This document shows positions 20,206-32,987 of a DNA stretch of 64,000 nucleotides, piece after piece. A program made the translations under genes and the position numbers. This DNA comes from Siphonodentalium dalli (taxonomy: Eukaryota > Mollusca > Scaphopoda > Gadilida > Siphonodentaliidae): assembly GCA_032622095.1 (NCBI GenBank), contig CP136063.1:82623980-82687979 (forward strand), written 5' to 3'. Below the pieces are notes generated by a model. It was not told the origin of the DNA, did not search any database, and saw only the letters and a list, made by a program, of their open reading frames with translations. Position 1 is the first letter of the stretch, and the number at the start of each line of letters is the position of its first letter.

Positions 20206-22208
20206 TTATTTTATGTTCAATGGCAGAGGATTCCATGCATTTGCGCATGTTACTTTGAAAGATCGGTAGCCAACCGTGATCAAATTAGCACCAGATGGTG
20301 TCAAAAGAAGTTTGTCCTCTGAAGGAAGTGATCGGTGTGGGACATACGGAACAAGGATATCACTGAAGTATGCTGGACGAGATTTTGGGTCATGGGTTGC
20401 TTGATATGCATATGTAACAAGTTTATAAATAATCCTATCTGTCACAGGTAGCCAATGTAGTTCTTGCAACATTTCATCTGTGTCGTCAGATCTTTTACGA
20501 CACAGAACTATCCTTGCAGCAGTGTGTTGCAGACGCTGAAGACTGGTAATAATGGATAGATGGTATACCAGCCAAAAGAGAGTTACAATAGTCAAGTCGA
20601 CTGAGAATCAGAGATGAAGCAAGTTTTTAGCTGAGTCAGTGTTTATGTATTTCCTCATTTGACCCAGTTTTCGAAGTTCAATGTATATTGTCTTGCATAT
20701 CTGGCTAATATGTGATGTCATAGAGAGTGATCTATCAAAAAATACACCAAGGTTCTTCGCGCTATGTGAGAAATAAACTTGGTTACCATCAATAGTCATA
20801 ACATCTATGCCCACCTTTTCTATGTATGACGGCTTAGACACCCACATTACTTCAGTTTTGTCACTATTTAATTTTAGTTTATTAGCCAACATCCACGATT
20901 TCATAGAACCGATGCAGTTTTCCATTACAGTGAGAAGAAAATAGGGGTTATCACCATAAATGTAAAGCTGTGTATCATCAGCATACATGCGCGCAGAGAC
21001 ACTGTGTCGCCTGACGATCTCACCAAGTGGTTTGGTGTAGATTAAGTACAAGACAGCCCACAGGACAGATCCCTGAGGGACTCCATATTGCAGATGAAAG
21101 GTTTTGGAAAACGCACTGCCAATTTGAATCCTCTGAACACGATTAGAGAGATATGAACCGAACAAGAAATTTCCAATCGCTTCAACAGTGTTTCGTGATC
21201 AAGAGTATCGAAAGCTGCGCTCATGTCAAGCAGGGATACTAGTGAAAACTTGTTATCACTGGCAAGAAGAAGGTCTGAAGTGATACACAACAATGCAGTT
21301 TCAGTACTGTGACCAGGTTTGTACGCTGACTGACTTTTTTCCAGAAGCAAATGTTTCTCCATATGATTTCTCAGTTGTTTGAGGACAGCTTTTTCTAACA
21401 GCTTCGAGACGAATTGAAGGTGTGAGATGGGCCTATAGTTCTTTAGCAAGTCGGCATCCAGAAAATTATTTTTAATCAGGGGAATCACAACGGCCTCCTT
21501 AAAACAGTCAGGAACAACACCTTCAGACAAAGACCGATTTATGAGCTTTGTGAGTGGTTCTAATATAAAATCGATATGTTCCACCAGTAAAGAAGTTGGA
21601 ATGGGATCCAAAACACATGTTTTTGAAGTGGATGATAAAATAAGTTCCTTGACCTCATCACATGTAAGCTTGCAGAACGAACTAAGACTGTCACCAACGA
21701 ACGGTTTGAACTCTGCTTCAGTATTTGATACATCTAGCTGGTAACGCAGGTTTGCAATTTTGTCACGGAAATATTCACCAAAAGCATCCGGTAATTCACT
21801 TTCTTTAACATTAGTAGGAAGAATTGGTACTTTTTTCTTACCAGTTAGTTCGTTGGTTATGGAATAGATGACTTTTGTTAATTTAGCAATCGCGATTTTA
21901 GAGCTATAATATTCCGAACGGGCAGATCTAGTCATTTGATTCATACGGTTGTTCTTTTCAACATAGATTTGACGATCAACTGTTAGACCGGATTTTCAAC
22001 ATCTCCTCTCAGCATGCCGCTTATCAGCTTTGGCACTCTTTATTTCATCATTGAACCACGGGGTAGATGGACGGCATCGAATTTTGCGTGTGACTAAAGG
22101 CGCATGACCATCCAGTAAAGCACGTAGAGTAATGAACCACTGAAGAGGGGATTTCCTTGGATGGGTGTAGAAACTAGAAACTAGATAGATCACCGGAAAA
22201 TTTAACAC
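20206..22208 (-). pseudogene. LINE reverse transcriptase and C-terminal domain
   Basis: Pieces in order on the - strand: 22208-21996 (TPWFNDEIKSAKADKRHAER); 21944-21042 with KNYRPISHLQFVSKLLEK, QSAYKPGHSTETALL and LLDMSAAFDTLDHETLL (catalytic Asp); 21165-20608 with YGVPQGSVLWAVLYLIY and MYADDTQLYIYGD (YADD codons at 20974-20985) and KTEVMWVSK; then 20595-20206 with LQRLQHTAARIV and LQELHWLPVTDRIIYKL. This is the standard RT block order of CR1/L2-type LINEs. At least four frame changes are present, one in the region where the two RT pieces overlap (21042-21165). Confidence 0.78.
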
Positions 22209-23337
22209 TGTCGATGGACTTCAAATCTCGAGAGGTAGTGGTTCGTTTAAGTGATATGGGACATACAATGTCTGTTTTGAGGTAAGATAAATCGATGTCA
22301 TGCACCGTGAGGTTTATGGGTTGAGGGTCAGTTTTGCGAACAATCACCCAGTCCAAAATATGGTTTTGTCGGTGCGTAGGTACGGATACAAGTTGTTTCA
22401 TGCCCGAATCATCAATTCAAGTTTTTATGGCGTTGACGTCACTGTCAGTTGTCGAATCAAAATGGAAATTGAAGTCGCCGAGAATAAACAATTGTCTTTG
22501 ATGTTCAACGTAACTATCCAAGAGTGTTGTGAACTCAGTTAAGAACATCGAATGTTTTAGTTTATTTCTTGTATTAGGTGGTGGTCGGAACAGACAGAGG
22601 AGAGTTACAGATCGACCGGATGATCTGACAACGAATTCACAGAGTTCAAATGATTTGAATTTCGATATGGTGGTGGATTTGTCTATGAGGGTCTCCGAGA
22701 AAATTAACACAATGCCTCCGCCGCGTCCGGTCTTTCGAGCTGAAGAGAACAGCTTATAACCCGGAGAAGTTATTTCCTGCATTATCAGTTCATCTCCAGA
22801 TGAACTTAGCCAAGATTTCGTTATGAATATCAGGTCGAATTTACAGTCAACCACGAAGTTATAAATTTCCGCCGTCTTATTCCTAACCGAACGAGCATTG
22901 AAATAAGCCATGGAAAGATAATTTTCATTTTGATGTTGATGCAGGTTAATCAAATTTTCCGAAATGGATGAGCGGAATTTATAATCAGAACGCTCATCAC
23001 AAAGACTGCTTCTAGTAATGACGGATATGAAGCGCCTTTTCCGACGGCCCCCTCTCGATCCGCGTCTGCGTTTGGATCGACAACGTTTTCTCTGGTCGGT
23101 ATTCGTCCATTGAGTAGAACTAATTGGCTGTACACCTAGGGAAACAATACGAGCCAAAACGTTCAGTCTGAGTGGTTGTAAGTGATATGCACTCCGTTGT
23201 CGCAACGTATCGGGAGAGTAAGTAATTAACATGTCCATGTGGCGTCTCGCAGACTCTCGTGAAATTGCATCAGCTGATCTGCATGATTGGTAAATCCTTG
23301 TATTGTAATGATGATGATCATATGATTGATAGATCAA
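22174..23337 (-). pseudogene. LINE N-terminal region and AP endonuclease
   Basis: 23337-22417 encodes an Arg-rich segment (RKRCRSKRRRGSRGGRRKRR) followed by the endonuclease: MAYFNARSVRNKTAEIY, DLIFITKSW (usual form is TETWL), GGGIVL, and FILGDFNFHFD (the GDFN block with a catalytic Asp). After a frame change at about 22410 the next piece (22401-22174) carries QLVSVPTHRQNHILDWVI and DIDLSYLKTDI, near the SDH block that normally ends the domain (here altered). The protein would nick target DNA. It is inactive because of frameshifts. Confidence 0.75.
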
Positions 23338-23369
23338 ACCACTATTATGATGATCGTGTCGTTATTTGT

Positions 23370-23745
23370 TTGAAATACGTATCTGTTGACATATACGCAC
23401 CCGTTCCCTCATTAAAATCAACATATTTTGACCATTTTAGGGGACCTCCGCAAATTCGGGGACCTCTGCAAATAGGGACCTACTGCAAATTATCACACCG
23501 ATCAGCACCAATAAATGAACCGTGGCTGACTCGGCTGTATCCGACTAACCTCTTTAAAATACGTATCAATTGATAGAGCACCCGTTCCCTCATTAAAATC
23601 AACATATTTCGACCATTTTAAGGGATCTCCGCGAATTCGGGGACTTTCGCAAATTTACCTCCCCAAATAGGGGACCTACTGCAAACTATGTACCTAATAA
23701 CGAACCGGTTGCTGACTCGGCTGTCTCAGACTACACTCACTTTAT
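23370..23745. repeat. Two tandem copies of a roughly 185-bp unit
   Basis: Both units share ACCCGTTCCCTCATTAAAATC (first at about 23400, second at about 23581), then GACCATTTTA, GGGGACCT or GGGGACTTT variants, and end with TGACTCGGCTGT. A fragment of the same end (AACGAACCGGTGGCCGACTCGGCCGT) appears at about 59670-59700. No coding function is apparent. Confidence 0.65.
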
Positions 23746-23749
23746 TTTA

Positions 23750-24280
23750 GAGTGATCTATCTTCATTCGCAATTTTGTCCGAGACCGTCCCTTTGACGAC
23801 ATTCTTCTGGGCCACAAATAATTACACATCTCGAGAAATAACAAACTTCAATGGCGATATCTGATCACTCTGAGCTTTGATGGGTGGTTCCAACCTCCAT
23901 GCAGCGCCGTCTACGTTAGCACTGCGATATAGCACTGCCACAAGGATGGTACTTTGCGGACCGATACATCTATTTTTTACATAGCTATATTTACATAACT
24001 ATATTTAGTCAACTATTATCTTAGTTTCACCACCAAAAGTTTGCAATAATGGTATTTCCTTCGGTATTGATAAGAACGATATAGACTGAGCCAGACATAG
24101 ACAATTTTAATCCTAAAACATAAGAACTAAGAACGCGTAAGAAATCCTTACCAAATGTCCTTATGGCAGTGATATCTCGGCGGAGCGATTGGAGATAACT
24201 CTGCCTGAGTGGAGTTTGGGGTGGTTCCTCCACTCGAATCAAATATGTTTTGTCCCGAAGCCAAAGATATAGTAATTTAT
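23750..24280. repeat. Dispersed repeat related to 12010-12240
   Basis: It shares CATCTCGAGAAAT, GCGATATCTGATCACTCTGAGC, GATGGGTGG and CTCGAATCAAATAT with 12010-12200. About 290 bases are inserted in the middle relative to that copy (about 23890-24220). Confidence 0.6.
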
Positions 24281-25300
24281 GAGCGTTAATTCTGATAACG
24301 CATTTTTAACATGGTTAAATGACGACGCGTGCGAAATATCCATAATTTCCCCCGATAGGGGATATTTAATACGTAAAATTGCGTTTACCCTGTGTCAAGA
24401 AATTTCGCATGGACATCATGGAGTAAATGTTAGCCCGAAATTAATATTACTGTTCTTTGTTATCATATGGAATCGTATTAATCCAGCCCCGAATCGCAGA
24501 ATACCAGCCCAAATACATTGACAGTGTGTTGTGAATAAAAACCGCCCGAACCTGCTATATAGGATCCGAATCAGCTCGAACACACGCATTGTTTTAGGCG
24601 GGATTTTAGAGACCAGAACAGTGCCGGATTTCAACCTCTATACGCAGTGTTTGGGGCCGCGGCCACGCAGGAGTGTGCCGATATTAACCCCTACTTTCCA
24701 GAATTTCAATATGGTATCTGCATACAAAATTGACATTACATGGCAGACTGTGCAGACCCCCATGCCCCCATCATACCACTAATAACTCCACACATATATG
24801 TAGCGAAACTACCATGGACTCTATTCGCATAGAAACAAGTGGGAATCGCCCACCAAAGCCATGCCAGGCAATTAGCACTCGAAATGGCGATATCACAATG
24901 TTTGTCGCGATGAAGCACATGAAAACCCACCAACGCACGGATGGGGGCTCCGATCGCGCGTAAGTATTACTATTAACCATTACTTCCCTCAATTTCAATA
25001 TTGTCACAATCGTACCACAAAGAACTCCACATATGTCGGTATAGCGGAACTAACGTCGACTATACATGTAGATTCGCGAAGTAATAAGGAATATTTCCCA
25101 ACATATCCTGGCAATTAACCCTCGATATGTCATCATCGCCGATTATATGTTCGCCGCCAATGAAGTGAACAACCTGAACCGCCCGTGTGGCGTCTAATTA
25201 TGATTATTTTAGTGGCCATGCAGCATAGTGCCTGTGTCTCATGAAAACCCATGCACGACATTCCTTGTGCGCAAGTTAATTTTAATGTACACTCAGCCTT
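24281..25300. other. Intergenic with a small direct duplication
   Basis: No gene is recognised. Two related stretches at about 24770-24840 and 25010-25085 share ACTCCACA, TATGT and GTAGATTCGC-like words (AATAACTCCACACATATATG versus AAGAACTCCACATATGTCGG). Short ORFs here show no family signature. Confidence 0.4.
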
Positions 25301-25309
25301 GTAGGGGCT

Positions 25310-25870
25310 TGAGGATATAGGAGGTTGGTGTATATACTTATAATGCACGGGGACACTGTCGTGTCTGTTTGAACACGTAACGTATATGTTTTCACGACTG
25401 GTTACATGTATAGGGACGCGATGAACACTATATGTCCATGTTCTCAAGACTTAACTCGTGTAGGGACGCGGCGACAGAGGGTTTTGGATGTACGTACATA
25501 TTGCATGGCACAATATCGGTCTTTATGGACATTTCATGTGTACGTTATCAAGACTGGTAACAGGGACGCGGCGATAGAGGGTTGAGGTGCACGCATACTC
25601 ATATTATTTGGGACAGTGTCGGGTCTATTTTAAAATTGCATGCGCCTGCTCTCAAACTGGTCACACGCCGGAACGTGGCGACATGGGGTTGGGTGCACGT
25701 ACTTATATTGCATGGGACACATTCGGGTCTATTTTATAAAGTCATGTGTATGTTCCAAGGCATATCACACGGACCTGTCAGATTGGGTTGGTGTGGCCCG
25801 GGTATTTATATTGCATGGGACACTGTAATTGGGTATATTTGAACAGTTCGTGTGTATGTTCTCATGGCTG
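25310..25870. repeat. Degenerate satellite-like tandem repeat, period about 104 bp
   Basis: About five units carry TATTGCATGGGACACTGT, GGGTCTATTT, GTGTATGTTCTCA and GGGACGCGGCGATAGAGGGTT in order. Anchors of the GGGACACTGT block fall at about 25345, 25504, 25608, 25712 and 25815, so the last three intervals are 103-107 bases. The first interval is longer. Confidence 0.65.
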
Positions 25871-25984
25871 ATCTCTTTATTGCATGCCCCTTGGACCAGA
25901 CCGACTGTTTCATTATCATCCCTCCCCTCGGGTTAATAACTTCCAACATAATTTTTATGCAGCAAGTTTTAATTCTTATGAGAA

Positions 25985-26685
25985 AAAAGTGCCAAACCTC
26001 AAACTAATTGCAACACAATGTTTCTTAGCAGGAATAAGTCTATTAACCCATTATAAACAACATACTCAAAATAATAAAGGATCAAGAAAGGCGAAATTTA
26101 TTCAATTTATGCCTTTTCAATGATGCTTATAAAAAACTCAATTTAACAAGTCCTTCCATTTGTATATTCATTTTGTAGAGTACAAAATTCTGATTACAGA
26201 GCAGCAAATATTTTCCAATACGTTCAGTATTTTTCGAGTTATGTGCCTCCAAAATTGGGAGTTTGTCTAATTGCGGAGACTCAATTTCTAAGAATTAGCT
26301 AAAAATCCATATTTTATGGTCCAGGATTGAAAAAAAAGGATATCTTGCTGTTGTATTAATTTCCTAACTAGATTACCCGAAAAATACTGAACATATCTGG
26401 GGAAAAGTTTTCTGTTCTGTATTCAGGATTGTCTACGCACTTTACAAAATGGATACACAAATGGAAGGCCTTGTGAAATATTATTTTTATAAACATTGTT
26501 GAATAGTCATAAATTGAGTATTTTACAAAATTTTGACAAATTTATTTCACAACATTCACAAATTCATCAATTTCGCCTTTCTTGATTCTTTTTTACTTTT
26601 AGCATGTTGCTTTTAATTGGCTAATGTACTTATTCACAATGAGAAACTTTTGTTGCAAATAGTTTGAGGGAAAGCCACAAATGCA
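25985..26685. mobile_element. Inverted-repeat element about 0.7 kb
   Basis: The left part at about 25995-26130 (CTCAAACTAATTGCAACA, GATCAAGAAAGGCGAAATTTAT) is matched in reverse complement by about 26505-26685 (ATTTCGCCTTTCTTGATTC, TGTTGCAAATAGTTTGAGG). Arms are about 140-180 bases and diverged. The centre is AT-rich and noncoding. The exact ends and TSD were not resolved. Confidence 0.6.
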
Positions 26686-26689
26686 CTGG

Positions 26690-27885
26690 ACTTTTAACAT
26701 AATACTAAAGTTCTGGTGCTGCCAATGATATAATTGCTCTAAGCTCTTGCGTCATTGCGCGTGTCGGTAATAAACGCGTGTCTTGCTAAATCATGAGGCC
26801 GAGTTTAGGGGCTAATTGTGTTATAAATATATATATTAAATTTATAATACTTTCCAAATATACGTTATTAAATCTTGAAATAGTTCATGGGGGATCTGAT
26901 GCATGCATCTTCTTTTCTTGTTTATTCTTCTGCATGGATCTTGACAACGAATTGTGTTTAGTCGCAATCGAATGAACTCATGCGATACAAATACGTATAC
27001 ATTCCTCTTTACCTTTAAAAAAAAAAAGTATGTTTCTCAATACAAAGTCATCCAATTAGGCAATTAGTCTTATCAGTTGCTTGATAACATTAGGAGCTGC
27101 ACTGAACGTTTGAAAGAGAGATGTCACACGCTACTTGGTTGACAATGACACCACTCCATGCAATCATCTCGAGATAATTTCTAGATCACAACGCAAGTAA
27201 ACCCTCAGGTTAAATACCATACTACCATATGAATGTGTAGGCTGCAGATGTGTACAATATACTGTATAAGCAAATCAGGACTACTCCCAGGCGGTTTTCC
27301 GAATTTCTGTCTTCTGTTAATGGAATAGTTATTATGGGTATATATATTTCATTTGTCTTTCTATAATCCTGCTGCTTTTTTGTGAGTTCCATGGCTTAAT
27401 CGTATAGGTACAGTGTGCATGTATTATACATTTAACGTGTATTATTTTGTCCTGCTCTTTTTGCATCCGTTATTTGTATGGAGTTTTCAATAAAACTGAC
27501 TTTATTGTAGGGCCCTGCGAATATTTGACTTCGCTTTAGTATTTAATTATGTTTATTCGATTCGAATTTTTAACACCAAGGCAACTGCTGTGAGATCGAA
27601 ATAGTAGATAAAAGTGTATTCATTTTCTAAAATTTGCTGTCCAAACTTAAAATCCTCAATTTGGTGATCACATCGATCGGTGATAACAATCGGTGATCTA
27701 TAATCAGCGAATGGTGAACAAAAAATTATGTTCCAACCGTAACAACAAGTATACACTTTTAAGAATGTGTGACCAGCGTGGCATATGTTTTATTATACAC
27801 GCTTGTTCATAGAAATACAGTGTTCTCGCTGTGTCGTATTTACAACTCCGTATGCCACACGTGTTCCACACGAACCCAATTGACG
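26690..27885. other. Intergenic, nothing recognised
   Basis: AT-rich sequence with a polyA run at about 27018-27028. No coding signature, hairpin or tandem repeat of note was seen. Confidence 0.4.
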
Positions 27886-27949
27886 TCATATGACTATGTG
27901 GTTTGAAACAATGCGTCTTATGTCCGCCTAACGCGTCCGTAAAACGCAT

Positions 27950-28708
27950 GTATGTGAAAGCAGCTTAAACATAAACCTTATTCAGTTCTTGATCTGGGAC
28001 ATGTTATCCAAAATAAAACAGAGGGAACCCCGAGTCAAGAGAAAACGTTTCCTTCTACAACCAAACCACAAACTATAGCCAGTACTAATGATGTTGACAA
28101 TCAACGAAAGCCTGTTGCAGGACTAGATCATTCCTACATTTTTAGATAGAAGTGTAACTGCACTGAATAATGTTAATTTGCCACAGATTGAACTGAAAAA
28201 TGAGATACTTTTCTCAAAGATTGCTCAAACTTCTCTGTAAAATAAATACTGAAGTCAGATAAAACTGTAAGAGAATTTCTTGGAATACCCAACAGAGCAG
28301 TATTTTATAAAAATCTTCACTTGTTGGTGAAAGGTGAAACATTCGACACGGGAAAGAGGCACACCACGTCCTGTCTTCCAAAATTCAACCAAAGAAGAAA
28401 TATATATATAAAAACATGACCAGGAAGGAAATTGTATTAGATGAACCTGTTATTGTTACCCGTATGAAATTTGGAAATGTTTCTCGCTTGATTTAGGCTC
28501 AATTCTATGTGAATCACTCAATGAAGCTTTTGATAAACGAAACTCTCAATCAACAAGAAAAAAATACTTATTAATCCGACCCCCCCCCCCAATAAAGAAA
28601 GACATCATCTGAAAAACTGGCGACTCGCGACCTATTTAAATACACTCTTGAATATATCTTACAAATTAGCTTCTTCGTCCATAGCTGAGATTAAAGCGTG
28701 TTCTACTA
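27950..28708 (+). pseudogene. LINE relic (L1/Tx1-like), duplicon B
   Basis: This is the counterpart of 1755-2506, with the same LIQFLIWDMLSK coding stretch and a degraded RT. A 32-base segment (about 28078-28104, TAGCCAGTACTAATGATG) is extra relative to copy A. Homology stops at 28707-28711, exactly where the foldback element begins, so the DDQTGF block present in copy A is missing here. Confidence 0.65.
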
Positions 28709-28711
28709 TTT

Positions 28712-31700
28712 TAGTGTGGTCGTCGGAGGGTTAGACCCAGACGAAATTGGTAAAGAAGCGGTTTTTGGTGTCATTCGACGCGGGAGAATCTCGTGTATAA
28801 CATATCCAAAATCCGCTAAAATCCGCTTTGGGCGAAATTCAGGATCCAAGATGGCGTCCAACATGGCTGCCGTTAGTCAAAAGATACTCTGACTGAGATT
28901 AATTCGATAATAGTGAGAACAAATGTTGTTATATGTATACAAATGTATACATTTTTGCAAAGGGAAAATATTGTGCCACCTGTTTATGGCAAAAATGGAA
29001 CCCCTCGTCCCAGATGGCCGCCAAAATGGCGGCCTAAACTCGAACATTTGAAGTTTTTGCCTAATATCTTAAAGATCAATTCCTGTTGTTTGATAATGGT
29101 TCAGACTGGCGACTTTGATTAGGCTTATTCATGTTAATTCAGCATTGGAGCAATGAACGATACCATAAATGGGGTCCCAGACTCATCTACACCCTCAAAA
29201 ATTCGATTTTACAGAACGCAGTATAAAATTACACAAAACTCGCCATTGTGATTACAGTCATATATCAACAAGTAATGGACAGAACTGTACAATGTAAGTT
29301 GGGCATACCGATATCTATAAATACTCCAATTCAATGAAACCAAAATTGGCGCTTTGTCTCAAAATGGCTGCCAAAATGGCGGTCAAAATATGGAAAATGG
29401 CGGATATTGATCACAGTGTCATTCAATCCATTATAAGTAGTGGTTGATGAATAAAATTTACTAAATAAATACGAATGTATACCTCTTTATGATGCCATTA
29501 TGCTAGCTCTATGTAAAAACTTAAAAATCAATACCAAAAATGGCTGCCAAAATGGCCACCCGATGTGAAAAATACTATTTTCTATCACTTCTGTTTATCA
29601 CTTGTTGCTCTCTGAACTGGGAAACAATGGGTATATTCTTTCAATGATCGTGTCAACTGATCATTACATCAATGACATGTCTAATAGATTAGATCATAGT
29701 TTACTCCGGTCCTTCACTAATAAGTTACAACGAATGCGGTATGAAATTTAACCAAAATCGACTTTGGGGTTCTGGTCACATTTGATATTTAGGGATGAGC
29801 AGATATTGTCTACAAAATAATTGATCGGTTCTTTTATTTGTGAACATTCCATCTCAAATAGACCAAAATAAACAATAAATTTTATCTAATATGGCTTCCA
29901 AAACGAAAATGGTAGACTCTGCCCAGCTTATCACATAATGGAAGTTGTGAGTGGTGGATGCAGTTGATAGTTGGCTAATATACATGTATGCGGCTCATAT
30001 ACATCAAAACTATTTATTTTCAATCTTTTGGTGGCTTCCCGCGGGTTGACAAAATATCGACGCATCAGTGCTATAATGTCGTAACTCCATTATGGCGGGA
30101 AATGAGTATTTGATACCATTCGAATCGTGAGAAAAAATCCAATCCGATGGGCCAAACTGTCTTTGCATTGGATGACAAATATTCACAAACCAGTGAAGCA
30201 AATGTCGTATCTCCAGCGATCTTTACAATTATTCGTGCTATGAGGTCGTGTGTCCAACAGCAGCCAATCGGACGCTTCAGGTTGTCCACGTGACTTTTGT
30301 TTTGTGTTTGTGAATTATAAAATGTGTGCTATATGGTAGTATCTCCATGTTAGTCACGTGATCATTTGGTGATTTAAATTTTGTGATTGTTCCACACATT
30401 TCTGTATGATGATGCACATGCGTGAATTTTCATAGTGTAGAATAGGCACTTTTTAGTTCATAGACACATGCGATTGCCACCATATTTAGCTTAATCTGCA
30501 TTTATTAGCACAACTTCATTATAGCACGCAAACGAATCGTCGCTGGCATACGCAAAATGTCATATCTCCAAACAAGCTATTGCCTTTTAAAAGAAAACGA
30601 GGGAGTAAACAGAAAACAATATGTGGTTCAATGAACAGCTAATGTCAGTTTTCATTGGGATAAATACAACAATACGTCATGCTTTGTCAACATTAGGAGA
30701 AATGTTGTCTAAAAACATCAACCTTCATTTTCTCGGAAAGTTGAACATGTGGGTTACATTATAGCACTGATGCGACGAAATATTAACTATTCGGGCTCGG
30801 CCATCATTTTCAAGTTTCAAGCTGGAACTAAAAGTAGCCCATGGATTCCCCATTTCGACATGTAAGAAAAGTAGTTTTACTCTGATCTCTTCCCATATAT
30901 CAACTCTCCGGTAAATGGTGATCTCTTGTGTTCTAGAAAATACGTGTGCCAAATACATATATGTATGAAGAAACTATCCCCATACATTGTTTACACATCG
31001 ACTCCGTAAGTATGTGGAGGTTTTCTTGGACAAGCGGGATTTTCAAACCTCGAAACCGTCCGTACAAACAATAAAATTTAATAGGAAATGACGTTGGATG
31101 TAGGTAGAGAGTACGTCGTCCGCATGAAATAGTTTTCGTTCATTAATTTGCACATATTTCGTGCTCTGATGAGCATGGATGAACGCCTTATGTGGCAGTT
31201 TGATTGTCTAGCATCCGGAAAATAACATGTTCATTGTTTTAGACAAACATGTTGATAATCACCATGTTCATGTGGCATTTCTATCCAATGACAACCTTGA
31301 AATACCAGTTCATCAAGCTAAATGGTTGATACCTTTACGCCTACGGGTCAGATCCAGCCGTGGCGCACATTGTGTCTACATATCATTGATGAAATTCACT
31401 AAATGTGTAGAACATATCGGTGCGTCTATATATTTACTAGAATGTTTCTATCCACTTGTATATACCCACAATCGCATGACACGGAATTGTCACATGGGGT
31501 GTGAAGGGTATACAATGTACGTGCGAATTTTCATTTTTCCTCTTGATATTCAAGAAAATAATTTTACTTTGAAACTCCCCAGCTCCGATAACCAACTTGC
31601 CCACCAATTAAGTAAACCCCAGATTATTCACTTTCACCAGCACTGGAAAACGCATTAGAGCCTGATGCTTCCGGACTACCGAAAAGTCGTTATAAGTAGA

Positions 31701-32987
31701 AATATTGACACTGTGTTTTCAAATAATCCAGATTCGTAGCAATTTAATTTCTTTTTAATTAATTTCCAGATAGTCCCTCGTAATAAGTGGACATCGTGTT
31801 GGATCCTGCAGTAGATACTGCTTAGTTGGAACATTTCGGGCTGAACTGATTGTGGTAGTAGATTATTGGCAACATGTTTAATAGGTCTGTCATCGTTAGC
31901 TCACAACCGAAGTGTTGTTTCGGCTTTCCTCTGAGCAGAACTTAAATTTCGACAATTTTCGGTGGCCATTTTGGTAGCCATCTTAGCATTTTGAATCGTG
32001 ATTGGCTACTCATACCCACAAAAAACATTGATTTCAATCAATGATGTGTATTGGTGCCGAATTGGCGTTTTGTCGAATGGGTTTTCGTGAATAACTACAT
32101 ATTTGCCATTTTCATTATTATTGGCGACCATGTTGGACGCCATCTTGAATTCTGTATTTCCCCCCAAGTGGATTTTAGCGGATTTTGGATATGTTATACA
32201 CGAGATTCTCCCGCGTCGAATGACAACAAAACCGCTTCTTTACCAATTCCTTCTGGGTCTAACCCTCTGACGACCATTCTAAATATCTGCCATTTTCCAT
32301 ATTTTGACCGCCATTTTGGCAGCCATTTTAAGACAAAGCGTCAATTTGGGTTTCATTGAATTGGATTATTTATAGATAATTGTATGCCCAACTTACATTG
32401 TACAGTTCTGTCCATTTCTTGTTGATATATGACTGGAATCCCAATGGCGATTTTTGTGGAATTTTATACCGCGTTCTGTAAAATCAAATTTTTGAGGGTG
32501 TAGATGAGTCTGGGACCCCATTTATGGTATCTTTCAATGCTCCAATGATGAATGAACATGAATACGCCTAATCAATGTCGCCAGTCTGAACCATTATCAA
32601 ACAACAGGAATTGATCTTTAAGATATTAGGCAAAAACTTCAAATTTTCGAGTTTAGGCCGCCATTTTGGCAGCCATCTGGGGCGAGGGGTTCCATTTTTT
32701 CCATAGATATGTGGCATAATACTTTACCTTCGCAAAAATGTTTACATTTGTATAAATATGGCAACATTTTATCTCAATATGTCGAATTAATCTCAGTCAG
32801 AATCTCTTTTGACTAAAGGCAGCCATTTTGGACGCCATCTTGGATCCTGGATTTTGCCCAAAGCGGATTTTAGCGGATTTTGGATATGTTGTAGCAGAGA
32901 TTCTCCCGCGTTGAATGACACCGAGATCGCCTCTTTACCAATTTCTACTGGGTCAACCCCCTTTTTTTTCGTACCACGACCACACTA
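28712..32987. mobile_element. Foldback DNA element (4.28 kb) with about 690-bp inverted arms
   Basis: The left arm (28712-29404) is matched in reverse complement by the right arm (about 32279-32987). The ends are TAGTGTGGTCGT and ACGACCACACTA. Flanking TTT on both sides may be a TSD. The arms carry many AAAATGGCNGCC-type words. The terminal 150-170 bases occur a third time at about 32130-32277, next to the inner edge of the right arm and in its orientation. The 2.9-kb interior has no recognisable transposase. One ORF at 31227-31658 (143 codons) shows no family signature. It is non-autonomous. Confidence 0.8.
30045..30790. repeat. Inverted repeat inside the foldback interior
   Basis: TCGACGCATCAGTGCTATAATG near 30057 is matched in reverse complement by CATTATAGCACTGATGCGACG near 30757. 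These short arms, with about 660 bases between, suggest another inserted element nested in the foldback interior. Confidence 0.5.

Larger units (their letters stand above)
20057..23345 (-). mobile_element. CR1/L2-like LINE, decayed, minus strand
   Basis: Reading from 23345 down, the order is a basic N-terminal region, an apurinic endonuclease domain, RT, and a C-terminal domain, then about 150 bases of 3' UTR with AAGCGCTTAGGGCCC and an ATC-rich tail. Total length is about 3.3 kb, nearly complete for the ORF2 part. Several frameshifts break it. The assignment to a CR1/L2-type clade is from motif style only. Confidence 0.75.

Noticed and set aside
31227-31658. 143-codon ORF in the interior of foldback 1
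   Set aside because: No recognisable motif or transposase signature. An AT-rich interior can give such an ORF by chance. Mentioned only as a possible candidate.
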